Shown: piece by piece, positions 5,768-9,492 of the stretch
Numbering within the stretch: the stretch's first letter is position 1
Layout: every line of letters begins with the position of its first letter
Origin: Oscillospiraceae bacterium
Lineage (GTDB): Bacteria; Bacillota; Clostridia; Oscillospirales; Ruminococcaceae
Assembly (NCBI GenBank): GCA_031285645.1
Contig: JAITVU010000064.1
Span: 1 to 9,492 of the forward strand
DNA: 9,492 nt
Reading direction: 5' to 3'
Notes under the pieces: generated by a model
Told to the model about the DNA's origin: nothing
Seen by the model: only the letters and a program-made list of their open reading frames with translations
Databases searched by the model: none
Made by a program: the position numbers and the translations under genes

Positions 5768-6124
5768 ATGGCACGTGTTAAAGGCGCGATCATGACCCGC
5801 AAGAGAAGAAATAAAATGCTCAGGCTTGCCAAAGGCTACTTCGGCGCCAAAAGCAAGCATTTTAAAATGGCCAAACAGGCCGTATATAAATCAGGCCAGT
5901 ACGCATACATCGGCAGGAAGCAGAAAAAGCGCAATTTCCGCTCACTCTGGATTACGCGAATCTCAGCGGCCTGCAAATTGAACGGCATGAACTACTCGAC
6001 TTTTATGAACGGGCTGAAAAAAGCCGGCATTGAGCTCAACCGCAAAATGCTTTCCGAAATCGCTATTGGCGACCCCGAAGGCTTTACCGCCCTTGTTGAA
6101 AAGGCAAAAGCGGCACGTGCTTAA
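5768..6124 (+). CDS. rplT: 50S ribosomal protein L20 (bL20)
   Basis: bL20 is essential for early 50S assembly and binds 23S rRNA domain I/II. It is also the known autorepressor of this operon in Bacillota and E. coli. The 118 residues match the standard length. Signature blocks are [77 protein letters not shown] and [11 protein letters not shown]. The start ATG has GGAGG at 5754-5758 with 9 nt spacing; the nearby ATG at 5760 is out of frame. As the last gene of the infC operon, its product is the likely ligand of the infC leader. The downstream stretch has hairpins but no textbook terminator. Confidence 0.98.
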   Translation: MARVKGAIMTRKRRNKMLRLAKGYFGAKSKHFKMAKQAVYKSGQYAYIGRKQKKRNFRSLWITRISAACKLNGMNYSTFMNGLKKAGIELNRKMLSEIAIGDPEGFTALVEKAKAARA

Positions 6125-6134
6125 AAAGTTTATT

Positions 6135-6226
6135 CCGCCGTCTGTGTTTTCTTAATGGAAACATGGGCGGCGCTGCACTTCGTGTAGATTTATATATGTA
6201 CAAAATACCCCGCTGTGAGCAGCGGG
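6135..6226 (+). other. Three consecutive hairpins after rplT
   Basis: The 166-nt gap after rplT has no gene. It has: (a) CCGCC/GGCGG (6135-6139 with 6166-6170) enclosing TGTTTTC/GGAAACA (6145-6151 with 6157-6163); (b) CTGCAC/GTGTAG (6173-6178 with 6182-6187, one G-U); (c) a perfect 7-bp CCCGCTG/CAGCGGG with TGAG loop (6209-6215 with 6220-6226). None is followed by a run of T, although (b) is followed by an AT-rich tract. The cluster may protect the operon 3' end or end transcription inefficiently, allowing read-through into the methyltransferase gene. Confidence 0.4.
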
Positions 6227-6290
6227 AGGGCCGTTGCGACGCATGGCATAGTGGACAGCAGGAAAAATACTTGAAATGTAAACAGGTTAT

Positions 6291-7091
6291 ATGGAATATA
6301 TTACATCCAAAGACAATTCGGACATAAAAAAAGTGGCGAAGCTGATCGCATCCAAAAAAGCGCGCGATGAGTCGGGGCTCTTTGTATGTGAAGGCCTGCG
6401 GCTCTGTATGGACGGCATAGACAGCGGTTTTGCCCCCGACGCCTTCTTCATGACGCAGGACGCGCTGGACAAAAACGCCGGACTTTCCCAGCCAGCCAGC
6501 CGATGCGGTAAAGCTTATGTCATATCGGACGCGGTGGCGCGGAAGCTATCGGATACCGGCGCGACACAGGGCGTTTTCGCGGTTTTTAAAAAACTTGACA
6601 ACACAGAAAGCGCTGTTACAATAAAGAGTGGCGGAAATTATGTGCTGCTTTCCGCCCTGCAGGATCCCGGAAACGTCGGATCCATTGTCCGTTCATGTGA
6701 GGCGTTCGGCCTGGATGGACTCGTGCTCAGCGCGGACTGTCCCGACATATACAGCGCCAAAGTGCTCCGCGCGTCCATGGGCGGCGTTTTCAGGCTGCCG
6801 ATTTATGTGTGCGCCGATATGGCGGCTTATATTGCCGGGCTGCGCGTGAAGGGCGTCACGGTTTTTGCGGCCGCTTTAACGCGGGCGGCGCGGCCGGTTA
6901 TGGAGGCTGGTTTTCGCTCACCGTGCGCCGTTGTCATCGGAAACGAGGGGCGGGGCCTTCCGGCGGACATTGTCGCCGCCTGTGACGCAAGCGTCGCTAT
7001 ACCGATGCCGGGCGGCGCACAGTCACTCAATGCGGGCGTGGCTGCGGGCATTATTATGTGGGAGATGAAAAAGGCGGCGGGCGGATTATAG
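6291..7091 (+). CDS. SpoU/TrmH-family RNA 2'-O-ribose methyltransferase
   Basis: This enzyme transfers methyl from S-adenosylmethionine to a ribose 2'-OH of rRNA or tRNA. The 266-residue protein has an N-terminal substrate-binding-like region (1-100, beginning YITSKDNSDIKKVAKL) and a C-terminal SPOUT knot domain. Motif 1 is LQDPGNVGSIVRSCEAFG (123-140) with Asn128 and the presumed catalytic Arg134. Motif 2 is VIGNEGRGL (215-223). Motif 3 is IPMPGGAQSLNAGVAAG (237-253) with the Ser-Leu-Asn core. All cofactor-knot elements are intact. It resembles the YsgA/RlmB branch, common near rplT and pheST in Bacillota, but the target nucleotide cannot be read from the sequence. The ATG at 6291 has no strong Shine-Dalgarno (only a weak AGG at 6284-6286), which suggests low expression. 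Confidence 0.9.
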   Translation: MEYITSKDNSDIKKVAKLIASKKARDESGLFVCEGLRLCMDGIDSGFAPDAFFMTQDALDKNAGLSQPASRCGKAYVISDAVARKLSDTGATQGVFAVFKKLDNTESAVTIKSGGNYVLLSALQDPGNVGSIVRSCEAFGLDGLVLSADCPDIYSAKVLRASMGGVFRLPIYVCADMAAYIAGLRVKGVTVFAAALTRAARPVMEAGFRSPCAVVIGNEGRGLPADIVAACDASVAIPMPGGAQSLNAGVAAGIIMWEMKKAAGGL

Positions 7092-7398
7092 AATCAACTG
7101 TTTCGGGAATAATCTGTTTTCAGCCACCTGGGTCAAAGCTTGCTGGTATAAAGCGACGACATGCCCACGTTACAACAATGTAAATGCCGGAGCACAGGGC
7201 GCACGTGTGTACCTTGTTCTGCGGTCTTTATATAGAAGCTTATATTAATAATACAGTGAATTTGCTGTAAAATGCTTTTAAACCGAAATGACCTGATGGG
7301 AATTCGCTTTGCCATCGGTCGTCCTGTGTGAATACAGGCTCTCAAACGGTGCCTGTTTTTGGGTGCGGGATTGCTGAAGCGTGAAAGGACAGCGTAGT
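7092..7398 (+). other. Non-coding gap upstream of dprA
   Basis: No supported gene lies in these 307 nt. Small hairpins are TTACA/TGTAA (7170-7174 with 7179-7183), CTGATGG/CCATCGG (7293-7299 with 7312-7318, one G-U) and CCTGT/ACAGG (7323-7327 with 7334-7338). The centre (about 7225-7280) is AT-rich and includes TAAAAT at 7268-7273, a possible -10 but with no good -35 at the right distance. I see no clear terminator for the methyltransferase gene and no recognisable riboswitch. Confidence 0.35.
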
Positions 7399-8553
7399 AT
7401 GGCCGACACTGTTTACTGGATATGGTTCCAGCTTGTTTTTGGTATCGGGACGCGGCGTTCCGAATTGATGCTGCGTCAGTTCGGCGGGCCGCAGCCCATC
7501 GCCGAGGGCATGGATCAGCCCGCCGTCAGAGAGATGCTGGCGCCGCGGGAAGCGTCGTGTGCGGTCACGGCCATGCGGGACGCCGAGACCATAAAGCGGC
7601 GCACGCTGAAAAAAGGCTGTGCCATTATTACGCCTGACGACGATCTGTACCCGCCGTTGTTGCATAACGTCCACGCGAAACCGGCGGCGCTTTATGTGAA
7701 AGGCGACTTATCCTGTCTTCGCGACCGCCTCTGTATTGCGGTGGTGGGGACGCGCATGCCGTCGAACAGCGGCAAAAAAGTTGCCGATCAAATCACTTAT
7801 GCCCTTGCGGGAGCCGGGGCGGTTATAGTAAGCGGCCTTGCGAACGGCATTGATTCCATCAGCCATCAGGCCGCGCTGGACGCGGGTTCCAAGACGATTG
7901 GCGTTTTGGCTTGCGGCATTGACGTGGATTATCCGCGCGGCAGCGCGGCGCTTAAGGGACAGGTGAGTTCAAACGGCGCCGTGATGAGTGAATTTCCGCT
8001 TGGGGAGCGCGCGCTGGCGCACCATTTTTCCGTGCGCAACAGAATCCTCTCCGGTATGGCGCACGGCGTTTTGGTGGTTGAGGCCGGGGAAAAGAGCGGC
8101 GCGCTGATAACGGCGCGCCACGCGGCGGATCAGGGACGGGATGTTTTTGCGGCGCCCGGGCGCATAACGGACAAAGGTTACGAGGGCTCGAACGCCCTGA
8201 TACGGGACGGCGCTAGGTTTGTGCTCGGCGCGGCGGATATACTGGCCGAATATAAACATATGATAAAAATACCGGAGGAGATGCATAATTCCGCCCTCAC
8301 GCGACCTAATAATAATATTGATCAGGACGCTTGCCATGAGAAGTCTGACTTACAGCGCAAAGAGGCGCCCGTGTATCTGAGTGATCCGGCGCGGGCCCGG
8401 TATGAAAAGGTGGCGGCGCAGCCGGTTTCAGTCGAGCATCTGGCGGACAGCGCCGGTATGGAGATCAACCACGTTCTGGCGGCCCTCACGGAGCTTGAAA
8501 TCTACGGGTTGGTCGCGATGTATCCCGGCAGGATGTTTGCCCTTCAGGCATGA
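7399..8553 (+). CDS. dprA: DNA-processing protein DprA
   Basis: DprA binds incoming single-stranded DNA during natural transformation and loads RecA; it is also widely kept in species not known to be transformable. The 384-residue protein has an N-terminal helical region (1-70), the DprA Rossmann-like domain (about 75-285) and a C-terminal winged-helix domain (about 335-384). Signature blocks are VVGTR at 115-119, SGLANGID at 145-152, RNRILSG at 213-219, LVVEAGEKSGALITA, and PGRITDKGYEGSNALI from 253. A polar linker of about 45 residues (290-333) joins the last two domains. The ATG at 7399 is preferred, with AAAGGA 9 nt upstream (7384-7389). A GTG at 7381 would add six residues without a better ribosome binding site. 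dprA followed by topA is a classic bacterial neighbourhood. Confidence 0.95.
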   Translation: MADTVYWIWFQLVFGIGTRRSELMLRQFGGPQPIAEGMDQPAVREMLAPREASCAVTAMRDAETIKRRTLKKGCAIITPDDDLYPPLLHNVHAKPAALYVKGDLSCLRDRLCIAVVGTRMPSNSGKKVADQITYALAGAGAVIVSGLANGIDSISHQAALDAGSKTIGVLACGIDVDYPRGSAALKGQVSSNGAVMSEFPLGERALAHHFSVRNRILSGMAHGVLVVEAGEKSGALITARHAADQGRDVFAAPGRITDKGYEGSNALIRDGARFVLGAADILAEYKHMIKIPEEMHNSALTRPNNNIDQDACHEKSDLQRKEAPVYLSDPARARYEKVAAQPVSVEHLADSAGMEINHVLAALTELEIYGLVAMYPGRMFALQA

Positions 8554-8561
8554 CACTCACG

Positions 8562-8579
8562 CGGTTATCCGGTTTTTTT
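8562..8579 (+). terminator. Weak terminator-like site after dprA
   Basis: A very short CGG/CCG stem (8562-8564 with 8569-8571) is followed by G and seven T residues (8573-8579). The T-tract is good but the stem is only 3 bp, so termination is doubtful and read-through into topA is likely. Confidence 0.3.
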
Positions 8580-8603
8580 AGAATATAACCTTGATTGCAA
8601 TAT

Positions 8604-8625
8604 TATAATCAGTGTTACTTATGAT
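8604..8625 (+). promoter_or_regulatory. Possible topA promoter region
   Basis: A perfect -10-like TATAAT (8604-8609) and a near-consensus TATGAT (8620-8625) lie in an AT-rich stretch between dprA and topA. Neither has a good -35 at 16-18 nt. TATAAT sits within an imperfect palindrome (8593-8610) that could be an operator. Confidence 0.4.
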
Positions 8626-8647
8626 TTTTTATAACCCTTATTACCAT

Positions 8648-8669
8648 GCGGCGGTGCGGACGCCGCCGC
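8648..8669 (+). promoter_or_regulatory. GC-only hairpin in the topA 5' untranslated region
   Basis: GCGGCGG (8648-8654) pairs perfectly with CCGCCGC (8663-8669), a 7-bp all-GC stem with an 8-nt loop. It ends 5 nt before the topA Shine-Dalgarno (GGAGG, 8675-8679). No T-tract follows, so it is more likely an mRNA stabiliser or translational control element than a terminator. Confidence 0.5.
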
Positions 8670-8687
8670 GAAATGGAGGACATAGAT

Positions 8688-9492
8688 ATGTCAAAACTGG
8701 TCATTGTGGAATCGCCGGCGAAAGCCAAGACCATACAGAAATACTTAGGCAAGGATTTTGAGGTTTTGGCCTCGAACGGGCATATCCGCGATCTGCCCAA
8801 GTCCAAGCTGGGCGTGGATGTCGATAATAATTTTGAACCTCAATACACGGAGATCAAGGGCAAGGAAGCGCTTGTTAAAACCCTTGTCAAAGAGGCGAAG
8901 AAGAGCGAAAAAGTCTACCTCGCGACAGACCCGGATCGCGAAGGCGAGGCTATTTCGTGGCATCTGGCGCACTTGCTCAACCTGGATCCCGATCAGGAAA
9001 ACAGGGTGACATTCAATGAAATCACTAAATCCGGAGTGCAGGACGGCATGTCCGCGCCGCGCAAGATTGATCAGGATCTTGTCAACGCGCAGCAGGCGCG
9101 CCGCATTCTGGACAGGATTGTCGGCTATAAACTCAGCCCGTTCCTGTGGCGCAAAGTGCGCAAGGGGCTTTCGGCCGGGCGCGTGCAGTCTGTCGCCGTG
9201 CGCCTGATTGTCGACAGGGAAGAGGAAATCCGCAAATTCAAAGTTGAGGAATACTGGACGATAGACGCGCAGCTTCTCGGCAAGAAGTCTAAAAAACCGT
9301 TTGAGGCCCGGCTCCATTCCAAAGACGGCAAGAAGGTTGCGCTTAAAAACGAGGAGGAGGCGCGGACAGTTCTGAGTGAGCTGGATGGTCAGGATTATGT
9401 CGTCGCGGAGATCAAAAAGTCCGTGCGCCGAAAATCCCCCGCGCCGCCATTCACAACGTCCACCCTCCAGCAGGAGGCATCCAAGAAGCTGG
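8688..9492 (+). CDS. topA: DNA topoisomerase I, N-terminal part (runs off the window)
   Basis: Type IA topoisomerase relaxes negative supercoils by cutting one strand through a 5'-phosphotyrosine. The open frame runs from ATG 8688 to the window end (268 full codons). GGAGG at 8675-8679 with 8 nt spacing fixes the start. The TOPRIM domain is complete: KLVIVESPAKAKTI at 3-16 with catalytic Glu8, NGHIRDLPKSKLGVD at 30-44, and DPDREGEAISWH at 81-92 with the metal-binding DxDxE at 81-85. Next come FNEITKSGVQ, NAQQARRILDRIVGYKLSP and LSAGRVQSVAVRLIVDREEE, typical of domain IV of bacterial TopA. The last visible block, PPFTTSTLQQEASKKL, normally lies some 30-40 residues before the active-site Tyr, which is outside the window together with any zinc-ribbon C-terminus. 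Confidence 0.98.
   Translation, partial: MSKLVIVESPAKAKTIQKYLGKDFEVLASNGHIRDLPKSKLGVDVDNNFEPQYTEIKGKEALVKTLVKEAKKSEKVYLATDPDREGEAISWHLAHLLNLDPDQENRVTFNEITKSGVQDGMSAPRKIDQDLVNAQQARRILDRIVGYKLSPFLWRKVRKGLSAGRVQSVAVRLIVDREEEIRKFKVEEYWTIDAQLLGKKSKKPFEARLHSKDGKKVALKNEEEARTVLSELDGQDYVVAEIKKSVRRKSPAPPFTTSTLQQEASKKL

Noticed and set aside
7133..7345. 70-codon minus-strand frame in the gap before dprA
   Set aside because: There is no Shine-Dalgarno, no recognisable domain and odd composition; not enough to call a gene.

Overview
The window looks like a core-genome segment of a moderately GC-rich Bacillota, most likely class Clostridia. The evidence is the gene order ecfA-ecfT-truA, the infC-rpmI-rplT operon with a transcription-attenuation type leader, the strong GGAGG Shine-Dalgarno sites, and a DUF5711-like/CvpA pair. 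This placement is inference from protein style and gene order; no rRNA is present. Every real gene is on the + strand. I see no insertion sequence, prophage, CRISPR array or tRNA.

Layout. (1) Positions 1-1678 hold the ECF vitamin-transporter ATPase EcfA2, missing only the first base of its start codon, and the transmembrane coupling protein EcfT, overlapping by ATGA. (2) Positions 1679-1791 form a gap that can fold into a compact three-way junction. (3) Positions 1792-4387 hold truA, a DUF5711-like membrane-anchored protein whose start lies inside truA, and a CvpA-family membrane protein 8 nt later. (4) Positions 4388-4671 hold a sigma-A promoter, a possible second promoter, and an infC leader with an intrinsic terminator and repeated complementary arms. 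(5) Positions 4672-6124 hold infC (inferred AUU start), rpmI and rplT, with long intercistronic gaps of 216 and 151 nt. (6) Positions 6125-6290 are a non-coding stretch with three hairpins. (7) Positions 6291-7091 encode a SpoU/TrmH-family RNA 2'-O-methyltransferase. (8) Positions 7092-7398 are a non-coding gap of about 300 nt. (9) Positions 7399-8553 encode DprA, and from 8688 to the window end runs the N-terminal part of topoisomerase I (topA).

The genes are mostly housekeeping: vitamin uptake energisation, tRNA pseudouridylation, translation initiation and 50S assembly, RNA methylation, DNA uptake/recombination, and DNA supercoiling. I found no convincing new multi-gene system. The most interesting signals are in RNA: the ecfT-truA three-way junction, the infC leader with alternative TGTCC/GGACA pairings and tandem promoters, the structured gaps inside the ribosomal-protein operon, and a GC-only hairpin next to the topA ribosome binding site. 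These are hand-folded predictions.
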